From: Paenibacillaceae bacterium UBA6304
GTDB taxonomy: Bacteria > Bacillota > Bacilli > Paenibacillales > Paenibacillaceae
Direction of reading: 5' to 3'
Length of the DNA: 19,070 nt
Assembly: GCA_002439285.1 (NCBI GenBank)
Contig: DJTQ01000314.1
Span: 1-19,070 of the forward strand
Each line of letters starts with the position of its first letter. Positions within the stretch are counted from its first letter, which is position 1. Made by a program: the position numbers and the translations under genes. The notes under the pieces were generated by a model that was not told where the DNA came from, searched no databases, and saw only the letters and a program-made list of their open reading frames with translations. Shown here in pieces: positions 1 through 6,829 of the stretch.

Positions 1-183
1 GTCATTGGATATATCCAATGACTTTATCGAGATTCGTGTAATTCTGATGATGTTACTGGATATTTCCAGTGGAATGGACCGGGTTGGTCTCAAAAGAGGG
101 GATTTGACGTATTTTCATTGGAAATCTCCAATGAAAAGCATGTATACCAGGTTTTATCGCTGAATCGATTGGATATATCCAAT
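1..183. repeat. Cluster of four short palindromes
   Basis: Four inverted repeats lie at 1-22, 55-70, 112-137 and 168-183. All share the core TGGA-N4-TCCA. The spacers are TATA, TATT, AATC and TATA. The first is a perfect 22-bp palindrome (arm GTCATTGGATA), the third has 11-bp arms (TTTTCATTGGA), and the fourth is a perfect 16-bp palindrome. Their centres are 51, 62 and 51 bp apart. No ORF of note is present. They could be operator sites, or extragenic palindromic repeats that fold in RNA. The first one begins at the window edge, so the cluster may continue to the left. Confidence 0.8.
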
Positions 184-225
184 GGAGCCGGTGCAAGAGA
201 CCTTATTGGAGCGAGTGAGCTTAGA

Positions 226-277
226 GCGGAGAGCTAAAGCAGAGTGCTAAGGCAGAGTGCTACAGCGGAGAGCAAAT
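226..277. repeat. 13-bp tandem repeat, four units
   Basis: Four consecutive 13-bp units are seen at 226-238, 239-251, 252-264 and 265-277. The first is GCGGAGAGCTAAA and the second GCAGAGTGCTAAG. Units 1 and 4 resemble each other (GCGGAGAGC), as do units 2 and 3 (GCAGAGTGCTA). A degenerate copy precedes them at about 211-225. The segment is non-coding and its role is unknown. Confidence 0.75.
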
Positions 278-304
278 TAAGTGATATTTTTTTCAAAAAA
301 AGGT

Positions 305-333
305 TTGACAACCCAACCCCGGGCATTTAAAAT
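305..333 (+). promoter_or_regulatory. Sigma-A promoter of the sbp operon
   Basis: A perfect -35 box TTGACA (305-310) is followed by a 17-nt spacer and the -10 box TAAAAT (328-333). An A/T-rich tract (about 284-301) just upstream could act as an UP element. Transcription would start near 340, about 200 nt before the sbp start codon, which leaves a long untranslated leader. Confidence 0.8.
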
Positions 334-374
334 AACACCATAACATACTAAACAGGTAGGAATAATCTTAAATG

Positions 375-472
375 GTTCTAGCCGTACGGACGGAGGAACG
401 CTCTACTTGCCATGGCAGACACGGGTAGCAGCTCGGTCTGACCGATCGGGCAGGGCGTTTCTCCGTTTTTTT
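375..472 (+). promoter_or_regulatory. Leader terminator/antiterminator before sbp
   Basis: A 14-bp stem (two G-U pairs) forms between 390-403 and 453-466 and runs into seven Ts (466-472), so it looks like an intrinsic terminator. Inside it, TGCC (408-411) can pair with GGCA (449-452) and CAGAC (416-420) with GTCTG (436-440). Alternatively, TCGGT/ACCGA (433-437/441-445) can form. A competing upstream hairpin pairs GTTCT (375-379) with GGAAC (395-399) around the palindrome CCGTACGG (382-389). This removes part of the terminator's left arm. The structure lies between the promoter and sbp, which suggests attenuation. No S-box (SAM riboswitch) or T-box core was recognised. It could also simply insulate sbp from an upstream transcript. 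Confidence 0.6.
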
Positions 473-541
473 AGCGGTTAGCGAAGGAGAGAAGATCCTG
501 CTCGGCATGACAAAAAACAAGTAAAGATAGGAGTGATACGG

Positions 542-1597
542 ATGAGCAAAAGAATGAAAAAAGGGGTTCTAATCGGGCTGGCTCTGACCATGGTGGCGGT
601 GCTCGCGGCATGCGGGTCGGAAACCGAGGCCAAGAACGGGGCGAAGAACGACGGGGGCAAGAAAAGTGTAGAGCTGCTGAACGTATCCTACGATCCGACA
701 CGGGAATTATACGAAAATTATAATAAGGCATTCGCGGCTTACTGGGAACAGGAAAAAGGGCAAAAGGTGACGATCAAGCAATCCCATGGCGGCTCCGGTA
801 AGCAAGGCCGGGCGGTTATCGACGGCTTGGAAGCCGATGTGGTCACGCTGGCGCTGGGCTACGATATCGATGCGATTAAGGAAAGCGGGCTGATCGCGGA
901 GGACTGGCAGAAGAAATATGAGTTGAACAGTTCGCCTTATACTTCGACGATTGTGTTCCTGGTGCGGAAAGGGAATCCGAAAGGAATCCAAGACTGGAAC
1001 GATTTGATTAAGGACGGCGTGGAAGTGATTACGCCGAACCCGCAAACGTCGGGTGGTGCCCGGTGGAATTACCTGGCAGCCTGGGGCTATGCCCTGCATC
1101 AAAACAACAACGATGAGGCCAAGGCACAAGAGTTTGTCAAAGAGTTGTTCCAGCATGTGCCCGTCTTGGATAGCGGAGCCCGCGGAGCGACGACGACTTT
1201 TGTAGAACGTGGACTCGGTGACGTACTGCTTGCATGGGAAAATGAAGCCTGGTTGTCCGTAAAAGAACTCGGTCCGGATAAATTCGATATCGTCTATCCG
1301 TCCGAAAGCATATTGGCGGAGCCACCTGTGGCTGTTGTCGATAAAAATGCCGATAAGCATGGAACACGTGAAGTAGCGGAAGCTTACTTGAAGTATTTGT
1401 ACTCCGAGGAAGGCCAAACGATCGCGGCGGAGAACTATTACCGTCCTACGCTGGACAGCGTGAAGACGAAGTTCGCCGACCAATTCCCGGAAATCAAATT
1501 GTTTACGATTGATGAAGTATTCGGAGGCTGGGACGAAGCGCAGCCGAAGCATTTTAATGACGGAGGAATATTCAGCCAGATTTACACGCCTAATTGA
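542..1597 (+). CDS. sbp: Sulfate-binding lipoprotein of ABC transporter
   Basis: This is a 351-residue extracytoplasmic solute-binding protein of the sulfate/thiosulfate family. It captures sulfate outside the membrane and delivers it to the CysT/CysW permease. The N-terminus has basic residues, a hydrophobic stretch and a lipobox L-A-A-C with the lipidated cysteine at residue 24. Family signatures include [10 protein letters not shown] near the mature N-terminus, [20 protein letters not shown] and [21 protein letters not shown]. The ATG at 542 is chosen because AGGAG (529-533) lies 8 nt upstream; an in-frame GTG at 533 overlaps that ribosome site. It is the first gene of sbp-cysT-cysW-yezD, behind a strong promoter and an attenuator-like leader. 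Recognition is firm. Thiosulfate, or a related oxyanion, cannot be excluded as a ligand. Confidence 0.95.
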   Translation: MSKRMKKGVLIGLALTMVAVLAACGSETEAKNGAKNDGGKKSVELLNVSYDPTRELYENYNKAFAAYWEQEKGQKVTIKQSHGGSGKQGRAVIDGLEADVVTLALGYDIDAIKESGLIAEDWQKKYELNSSPYTSTIVFLVRKGNPKGIQDWNDLIKDGVEVITPNPQTSGGARWNYLAAWGYALHQNNNDEAKAQEFVKELFQHVPVLDSGARGATTTFVERGLGDVLLAWENEAWLSVKELGPDKFDIVYPSESILAEPPVAVVDKNADKHGTREVAEAYLKYLYSEEGQTIAAENYYRPTLDSVKTKFADQFPEIKLFTIDEVFGGWDEAQPKHFNDGGIFSQIYTPN

Positions 1598-1673
1598 CCG
1601 ACCGTAACCAACGGAGGCCGCGTGCCGGGGATATAGAGAGGTACCGGAACGCGGGAAGAAAGGATGAAGGATC

Positions 1674-2504
1674 ATGCAAACTAGCGCTTCTAAGCGCGGG
1701 GGGCTGCCCGGCTTCGGGCTCACCATGGGCTACAGTGTGCTTTATCTCAGTCTTGTAGTGCTGATTCCGTTATCGGCGCTGCTGCTCAACTCGACGGGAC
1801 TGACCTGGGAGAAATTTTGGGATGTAGCCACCGATCCGCGGGTACTGGCTTCTTACAAGGTCAGTTTTCTGACCGCGGCGGCAGCCGGACTCATTGATAC
1901 CGTGCTGGGATTGCTGTTGGCCTGGGTTCTGGTGAGATATGATTTTCCCGGAAAAGGATTGTTCGATGCGATGATTGATCTTCCGTTTGCGCTTCCTACC
2001 GCAGTAGCCGGGGTGTCGCTGACGGCGATTTACTCCCAAAACGGCTGGATCGGCTCGCTGTTTGAACCGCTGGGCATCCGTCTGGCATTTTCACCGATCG
2101 GTATTACGCTTGCCCTTATGTTTATCGGTATTCCTTTCGTCGTCAGGACGGTGCAGCCGGTGCTGCAGGACCTGGATGCGGAGGTGGAGGAAGCAGCGGC
2201 TACGCTGGGAGCGAGCCGGTTCCGCACCTTCCGTAAGGTGGTCCTTCCGGAATTGTTGCCGCCTCTGTTGACCGGTTTTGCGCTTGCTTTTTCCCGCGGC
2301 ATCGGAGAGTACGGATCGGTCGTCTTTATTTCCGGCAACATGCCGATGAAGACGGAGATCGCTCCGCTTCTCATTATGTCGAAGCTGGAGCAGTTCGATT
2401 ATGCCGGTGCAACGGCGGTCGCGCTACTGCTGCTATTGATTTCGTTCATTCTGATGCTGCTCATTAATTCGCTGCAACGCAGGGTTCGCAAAACAGCGCG
2501 TTGA
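1674..2504 (+). CDS. cysT: Sulfate ABC transporter permease CysT
   Basis: This is an integral membrane permease of 276 residues, one half of the sulfate channel that pairs with CysW. Several hydrophobic segments are visible (about 18-38, 62-87, 100-120, 141-160, 195-215, 240-265). The cytoplasmic EAA loop that docks the ATPase is clear at residues 172-192 (EEAAATLGAS...KVVLP). It is followed by the family signature RGIGEYGSVVFISGN. The length is typical. The gene lies 76 bp after sbp with an AAGGAT-like ribosome site and belongs to the same operon. The product is distinguished from CysW by this signature and by its position directly after the binding protein. Confidence 0.93.
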   Translation: MQTSASKRGGLPGFGLTMGYSVLYLSLVVLIPLSALLLNSTGLTWEKFWDVATDPRVLASYKVSFLTAAAAGLIDTVLGLLLAWVLVRYDFPGKGLFDAMIDLPFALPTAVAGVSLTAIYSQNGWIGSLFEPLGIRLAFSPIGITLALMFIGIPFVVRTVQPVLQDLDAEVEEAAATLGASRFRTFRKVVLPELLPPLLTGFALAFSRGIGEYGSVVFISGNMPMKTEIAPLLIMSKLEQFDYAGATAVALLLLLISFILMLLINSLQRRVRKTAR

Positions 2505-2572
2505 TGGGACTAGAAAATCAGGTGCGAAATCGGGAAGAAGAAAGAATACCGGAAGAGAGGGGTTGAGCAAAA

Positions 2573-3439
2573 ATGGCTGGTTCCGTTCCTTTAGCATCCG
2601 CAAAAACTCCAACGGCCAGAAACCGGACGACGCGGTCGACCGGAGCTGCGAAATGGATCCTGATCGGCGCGGCAGTGCTTGTGCTGACCTGGCTGATCGT
2701 TTTGCCGCTGGCCGTTGTGATCATCGAATCTTTGAAAAAAGGGCTCGGCGTTTACGTAGACGCGATTCGCGATCCCGACGCCATGTCCGCCTTGAAGCTG
2801 ACTTTGCTCGTGGCGGTGGTCACGGTGCCGCTGAATACGATATTCGGAGTCGCGGCAGCCTGGGCCATCACCAAGTTTAAATTCCGTGGCAAACAGGTTT
2901 TGGTGACGCTGATTGATTTGCCGTTTGCCGTATCGCCCGTCATCGGCGGTCTGATCTATGTGCTTGTATATGGCGCCCACGGCTGGTTCGGCCCTTGGCT
3001 GCAGGAGCATGACCTGAAAGTGATTTTCGCTCTGCCGGGGATTATATTGGCTACCATGTTCGTGACTTTTCCCTTCGTCGCGAGAGAGCTGATTCCGCTA
3101 ATGGAGGATCAGGGGCAGCAGGAGGAAGAGGCGGCTGTGACGTTGGGGGCCCGCGGGTTCCGGATTTTCTGGAAAGTGACGTTGCCTAATATCAAATGGG
3201 GTCTGCTGTACGGCATTATTTTGTGTAATGCGAGGGCGATGGGAGAGTTCGGGGCAGTTTCCGTCGTATCCGGGCACATCCGCGGAGAGACGAATACACT
3301 GCCGCTTCACGTGGAAATTTTGTATAACGAGTATCAGTTTTCCGCTTCCTTTGCCGTGGCTTCATTGCTGTTATTGCTTGCGCTCGTGACCTTGCTGCTC
3401 AAGAGCTGGTTTACGCGGAAAAGTCAGCATCATAGCTGA
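2573..3439 (+). CDS. cysW: Sulfate ABC transporter permease CysW
   Basis: This is the second permease subunit, 288 residues. It has an N-terminal cytoplasmic tail of about 25 residues and then several membrane segments, starting near residue 27. The EAA loop is at residues 185-205 (EEAAVTLGAR...KVTLP), followed by ARAMGEFGAVSVVSGHIRG, which is characteristic of CysW. The ATG at 2573 follows GAGAGGGG; the gap to cysT is 68 bp. A functional importer also needs two copies of the ATPase CysA, but no ATPase gene follows. The next gene is the small yezD-like gene, and then a terminator. Confidence 0.93.
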   Translation: MAGSVPLASAKTPTARNRTTRSTGAAKWILIGAAVLVLTWLIVLPLAVVIIESLKKGLGVYVDAIRDPDAMSALKLTLLVAVVTVPLNTIFGVAAAWAITKFKFRGKQVLVTLIDLPFAVSPVIGGLIYVLVYGAHGWFGPWLQEHDLKVIFALPGIILATMFVTFPFVARELIPLMEDQGQQEEEAAVTLGARGFRIFWKVTLPNIKWGLLYGIILCNARAMGEFGAVSVVSGHIRGETNTLPLHVEILYNEYQFSASFAVASLLLLLALVTLLLKSWFTRKSQHHS

Positions 3440-3498
3440 ATAAGATAATAAAGCTTAGAGATAGGGATGGAGAAGGAATAAGAACAGGAGGGCTGCAT

Positions 3499-3723
3499 AT
3501 GGCAAAACCGTTAAAGGTAGATGGTGTCTGGTTGGAACGAATCGCAGGGCTATTAAATGAAATGGAATTCGGATCATTAAACATCGTTGTACATGAAGGA
3601 CAGATTGTTCAAGTGGAACGAACAGAACGAAAAAGGTATGAATTAGGCGCCACAGTCCCGGTAAAATCGGCCGGTGCTTCCCGCCATGCAGCCAAGCCTC
3701 TGCGAAATACCGAATCCCGATAG
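3499..3723 (+). CDS. YezD family small protein (DUF2292)
   Basis: This is a 74-residue cytoplasmic protein. Residues about 9-50 form the DUF2292 core (WLERIAGLLNEMEFGSLNIV, then VHEGQIVQVERTERKRYEL). The last 20 residues are a basic, probably disordered tail. From what I know of the family, such small proteins recur next to sulfate transport and sulfur assimilation genes in Firmicutes, and their biochemical role is not established. A perfect AGGAGG ribosome site precedes the ATG by 7-8 nt. The gene ends the sulfate operon, immediately before a strong terminator. The family assignment is fairly secure; a function is not proposed. Confidence 0.85.
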   Translation: MAKPLKVDGVWLERIAGLLNEMEFGSLNIVVHEGQIVQVERTERKRYELGATVPVKSAGASRHAAKPLRNTESR

Positions 3724-3726
3724 ATG

Positions 3727-3776
3727 AAAAGACGCCTCCAAACCGCCGTCAAGCGGAGATGGAGGCGTCTTTTTTT
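3727..3776. terminator. Terminator after the sulfate operon, bidirectional
   Basis: A 14-bp perfect stem forms between 3727-3740 (AAAAGACGCCTCCA) and 3760-3773. It is followed by a T tract to 3776. The loop contains a further CCGC/GCGG pair. The A-rich left flank gives a short T run on the other strand, so it can also end the convergent gene at 3859-4788. Confidence 0.92.
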
Positions 3777-3858
3777 GCGTGTAATCCTGAAAGTGTTCCA
3801 ATAGCAGCCCCCGAACCTCCGAATCCCTTTCATTCGAGCGTCCAGGCGTCCATTTCCT

Positions 3859-4788
3859 CTAATTCTCCTCCGGGCTGTTCTGTGACTGTGCCTGGCTGGA
3901 GGTCTTGCCCGGAGTGCCATGCCATTCCTCCGGGGTCTCAATCGGTTCCGGTTCTCCTTTGGCCGTGTATCCAACAAACGGACGGGACTTCCGCGGCTTG
4001 CTTCCGGTGAAGCGAAAACCGGCAAGGAACAACAGAATCTGTATGGTCAGTATGTAAGGGGCAAAAACCGGGCCGAGCAGATGAAGCAGGTATAATCCTG
4101 AGATGAACACCGACCAGATGCGCAGCAGCAAGGCACCTGCATTCGGGCGGTTCCCTCCCATAAGCGCCGGATAAAGTAGCAGAAGGGAGAACACCGCAGA
4201 AGCGAATCGAGCCCAAATGTTTAAGTAATCCTCATAACGATTTCCGGAAATAGGAATTTCTCCGCCTATCATACGAAGCAGCCAATCGATGAGAGAAAGC
4301 AATGCCGCAGCGAATAGAAATGGGAGAGCCAGACGGAGCTGTTTCCATAGGGAGTATCCCCAGCCGGGGCTTTCCGATTGGCGGAGAAGCTTGTCCCTCT
4401 CAACGCACAGACGATCACTTTCCCGTTCCAGTGTCTTGACCAGCATTGGCAGCCGGGCTGTGTCCCGGTCTCCCGTATAGGCTGAAATTTGCCCAAGTAC
4501 ATCCGCAGTGATGTAAGGTGCTGCCCGGCAGGCCAGCAACCGCTCTAGAACCAGCAACTCTTCTTCTTGTGAAAGCTCAGGCCTTCCGGCCGCTTGAATC
4601 AACGAACTCTCGGCAGCGGCATAGAGCTGCAAGCTGGAGTCGAGCCGGCTAAGCCGGGAGCTTGTCTTTCGTGCCGATCTCCACTCGGTTGCTCCGTATA
4701 AGCTGAGGAAGAGCACCAGCGCCAAAAAGGCGTACAAGGAGACGAATATGTGCTGCTGCATCCAGATTAACCATTCCGACAGTGACAC
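3859..4788 (-). CDS. Unrecognised multi-pass membrane protein
   Basis: I do not recognise this 309-residue protein. It has one N-terminal membrane segment (about 13-31). A hydrophilic, alanine- and leucine-rich helical region follows (about 35-150) and includes a likely coiled stretch near 118-137. A cluster of about four membrane segments comes next (153-171, 194-210, 219-238, 240-260). The roughly 50-residue tail is charged and Ser/Glu/Pro-rich. The start is GTG at 4788, with AAAGGGTG upstream on the minus strand. The gene converges on the sulfate operon and is divergent from the DUF421 gene, with 144 bp between the two starts. Codon use looks like that of its neighbours. It is probably a real gene because of its length, ribosome site and membrane topology. 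Confidence 0.75.
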   Translation of the reverse strand: MSLSEWLIWMQQHIFVSLYAFLALVLFLSLYGATEWRSARKTSSRLSRLDSSLQLYAAAESSLIQAAGRPELSQEEELLVLERLLACRAAPYITADVLGQISAYTGDRDTARLPMLVKTLERESDRLCVERDKLLRQSESPGWGYSLWKQLRLALPFLFAAALLSLIDWLLRMIGGEIPISGNRYEDYLNIWARFASAVFSLLLLYPALMGGNRPNAGALLLRIWSVFISGLYLLHLLGPVFAPYILTIQILLFLAGFRFTGSKPRKSRPFVGYTAKGEPEPIETPEEWHGTPGKTSSQAQSQNSPEEN

Positions 4789-4932
4789 CGATCATCACCC
4801 TTTCATATTCCTTCCTCCACTATTGCACACGTTCATGGCGCATTTCAAGCGCTTCGCCCCAAAACGGTTCTTTTTTCACGGCATAGCAAAAATGGGTATA
4901 TAAATGGCATTACGGCTGCAGGAGGAGAAGCT

Positions 4933-5637
4933 ATGGATTACGGACAAATCGCGTTCAAGCTTGTCGTAGGTTTTATGGGACTGTGGCTGCTTACCCGTTT
5001 ACTTGGAAAAAAGGAAATTTCCCAGCTGACCCCTTTTGATTTTGTATCCTCGCTCATGTTAAGCGAACTGGTGGGGAATACGGTATATCAGGAGGATGTG
5101 AAGTTCAGTCACCTGCTATTCTCGTTATTTTTGTGGGGGATCCTGTCTTTGTTGTTCGAAAAAGTAACCCAGTATGCGAAACGGGCGCGGGGGGTATTGG
5201 ACGGGAAACCTTCCATTCTGATCCGGGACGGGGAAGTCGATATAGATGAATTGAAAAAAAACAGCCTTGATTTCGATCAGTTGCGAATGCTGCTTAGACA
5301 GCACGACGTATTTTTCATTCGGGAAGTCGCTTATGCTATATTTGAAGCTAACGGTTCGCTCAGTGTCATGAAGAAGCCGGATGAGGAAACGGTAACGCGG
5401 AAGGATCTTGGCCTTGAACCCAAAACTGCGCATTTGTCCTACAGTCTGATTGAGAATGGAAAAATAAATCAGGAACACTTAAATCTAATCGGCAAAAAAG
5501 AGACTTGGCTGCGCGAGGAATTAAAGCGGGAGGGCTGCAAAGAACCCGGAGATGTCGCCTATGCGGAGTGGAAGGAAGAGGAGGGGCTGTATATTTTGAA
5601 ATATAAGGAGAGTTCTCTCGGGGAATCGCGTTATTAG
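4933..5637 (+). CDS. DUF421 (YetF-like) membrane protein
   Basis: This 234-residue protein has an N-terminal membrane domain with hydrophobic segments near 6-24, 36-52 and 59-77. It includes the signature RLLGKKEISQLTPFDFV. The DUF421/YetF soluble domain follows (about 88-150) with GKPSILIRDGEVD, LDFDQLRMLLRQ and VAYAIFEANGSLSVMKK. The C-terminal extension to residue 234 is charged. YetF family members are membrane proteins of Bacillus and relatives; several have been linked to sporulation or spore germination, but the biochemical role is not settled. AGGAGGAG lies 6-8 nt before the ATG. A TATATAAA stretch at 4897-4904 may be part of its promoter, though no convincing -35 accompanies it. Confidence 0.9.
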   Translation: MDYGQIAFKLVVGFMGLWLLTRLLGKKEISQLTPFDFVSSLMLSELVGNTVYQEDVKFSHLLFSLFLWGILSLLFEKVTQYAKRARGVLDGKPSILIRDGEVDIDELKKNSLDFDQLRMLLRQHDVFFIREVAYAIFEANGSLSVMKKPDEETVTRKDLGLEPKTAHLSYSLIENGKINQEHLNLIGKKETWLREELKREGCKEPGDVAYAEWKEEEGLYILKYKESSLGESRY

Positions 5638-5707
5638 ATCAATGAGAAGTAATATGAATGAAATGTATTGGTGGAAAGGGTAATAACAGTAAAGTGGGAA
5701 ATATGGC

Positions 5708-5736
5708 GTAAAACTCTGGAAAATTAGTGCATACTA
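5708..5736 (+). promoter_or_regulatory. Possible sporulation promoter before SDR gene
   Basis: CATACTA at 5730-5736 fits the sigma-G -10 consensus CATNHTA. GTAAA at 5708-5712 with a 17-nt spacer gives four of five -35 positions. The same region can be read as sigma-E (TAAAACT, 14 nt, CATACTAT). The two readings cannot be separated by eye. Confidence 0.3.
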
Positions 5737-5781
5737 TTTGGATGGAATTACAGTCTGTAATCGGAAGGAAGGGGAAACAAT

Positions 5782-6420
5782 ATGAAAATAGCTATATTCG
5801 GTAGCACGGGAACGATCGGTAAAACCGTTTTGGAGGAAGCGTTGCGGCGGGGGCATGACGTTACGGCTGTGGTCCGGGATATTAATAAGTTAAGCGCCGA
5901 GGCTGGAAGAGAAAATTTACATGTTCTTACCGGAGACATCTTGATGCCGGATTCGGTAGCCGGTGCGGTAGAGGGCTGTGATCTGGTCATCAGCGCATAC
6001 GGGCCAAGGTTTGGCGCAGAGAACGAGCTGTCCGAGGCAACGCGTTCCCTGATCGAAGGCGCTCGGAGCGGCGGAGTACGCCGGTTGATCGCTGTTGGCG
6101 GGGCGGGGGGACTCGAGGTGGCGCCGGGGGTTCGGCTGCTGGACACGCCGGAGTTTCCCGAGGAAATCCGCCCGTTGGCCCAAGCGCACGAGGATGCGTT
6201 CCGCATTTACAAGGATTCGGACATCGTGTGGACGGTGCTGAGCCCTGCCGCGGTGATCGAGCCTGGTAAACGGACAGGCCAGTTTCGGATCGGGATGAAC
6301 CAGCTCGTTACCGATGAGCGGGATCAAAGCCGGATCTCCGTCGAGGACTATGCAGTGGCCTTGCTGGATGAGGCTGAAGATCCACAATTTATCCAGGCGC
6401 GGTTTACGGTAGCCTATTAG
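5782..6420 (+). CDS. Atypical SDR, NAD(P)-binding protein
   Basis: This 212-residue protein belongs to the NAD(P)H-binding/NmrA-like group of atypical short-chain dehydrogenases, like B. subtilis YwnB. The dinucleotide loop G-S-T-G-T-I-G is at residues 7-13, in the typical first beta-alpha unit MKIAIFG. A basic VVRD follows the second strand and favours NADPH. Further landmarks are GDILMPDSV, DLVISAYGP, RRLIAVGGAGGL and a conserved SPAAVIEPG. The classical Tyr-x3-Lys catalytic pair of SDRs is not seen, as is usual in this group. The ribosome site GGAAGGAAGG precedes the ATG. The substrate is unknown. It sits alone between the DUF421 gene and the long repeat-bearing gap before pnp. Confidence 0.85.
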   Translation: MKIAIFGSTGTIGKTVLEEALRRGHDVTAVVRDINKLSAEAGRENLHVLTGDILMPDSVAGAVEGCDLVISAYGPRFGAENELSEATRSLIEGARSGGVRRLIAVGGAGGLEVAPGVRLLDTPEFPEEIRPLAQAHEDAFRIYKDSDIVWTVLSPAAVIEPGKRTGQFRIGMNQLVTDERDQSRISVEDYAVALLDEAEDPQFIQARFTVAY

Positions 6421-6475
6421 GGGGAGAATTCTGGAAGGGGAAGATCGGGTGCATCCTATGCCCTTTGGTGTTTGC

Positions 6476-6520
6476 CATCAAAGGCTATGCCGTCAAGGCC
6501 TATGCTATCAAAGCCTATGC
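6476..6520. repeat. 15-bp tandem repeat, three units
   Basis: Three 15-bp units lie at 6476-6490 (CATCAAAGGCTATGC), 6491-6505 (CGTCAAGGCCTATGC) and 6506-6520 (TATCAAAGCCTATGC). A partial fourth begins with GGTCAA, and a degenerate CATCCTATGCCC lies just upstream at 6452-6463. Since 15 is a multiple of three, each unit could encode five residues, but no gene spans it. Confidence 0.75.
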
Positions 6521-6531
6521 GGTCAATTGAT

Positions 6532-6718
6532 TTAGATGGATTTCCTCCAGCTAATTATGGCATAAGCTGGATTTCCCAACATTTAGCTGGAAAACCTCCA
6601 TCTAATTCCGCCAACGACTTCCGATTTCAGTATAAAGCAGGTAATTAGCGGGAGGTTTTCCAGTTAATTGAGGGGATTTGGGGATACGCGCTGAATTAAC
6701 GTTATATTTTCCAGCTAA
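6532..6718. repeat. Four 23-bp palindromic elements
   Basis: Copies lie at 6532-6554, 6583-6605, 6645-6667 and 6696-6718. Each has a 9-bp arm, a 5-nt centre and a 9-bp arm. The best arms are TTAGCTGGA and TCCATCTAA; the last copy has a decayed left arm. The first two are in inverted orientation to each other, so 6532-6605 can also fold into one large hairpin. A fragment (AAGCTGGATTTCCCA) lies between them. These look like extragenic palindromic repeats. The rest of 6421-6742 holds no gene that I can support. Confidence 0.8.
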
Positions 6719-6742
6719 TTGTTCTTGTCCTCAGCCGGGAAA

Positions 6743-6806
6743 TGTGAACAAAATTTTGAATTCACAGGACGGCCGGACTTCCGTGAACGCCGCAAGGCGT
6801 TTTCTT
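6743..6806 (+). promoter_or_regulatory. Competing hairpins and terminator in pnp leader
   Basis: TTCACA (6761-6766) can pair with TGTGAA upstream (6743-6748). Its TTCAC can instead pair with GTGAA downstream (6783-6787), supported by GGA/TCC (6767-6769/6780-6782). The downstream GTGAA overlaps the left arm of a terminator-like hairpin: AACGCC (6786-6791), loop GCAA, GGCGTT (6796-6801), then TTCTT. This is a classical 1:2, 2:3, 3:4 arrangement. The terminator stem is short and its T tract is interrupted by C. It could equally be the end of an upstream transcript. Confidence 0.45.
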
Positions 6807-6829
6807 GATGTGCAGGGAATATTTTGTGA

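Noticed and set aside
1..183. CRISPR array
   Set aside because: The repeats are short palindromes of differing length with unequal spacers, and no cas gene is present.
340..541. SAM riboswitch or cysteine T-box before sbp
   Set aside because: Neither the S-box core nor the T-box motif (AGGGTGG) is present in the leader.
707..1726. Long open frame of 339 codons antisense to sbp
   Set aside because: It is fully opposite a confident gene, has no convincing ribosome site, and its composition is that of a reverse-frame shadow.
4881..4907. Sigma-F/G promoter for the DUF421 gene (GCATA near 4881)
   Set aside because: The only CAT-type -10 is 22 nt away and mismatched, so the spacing is not acceptable.
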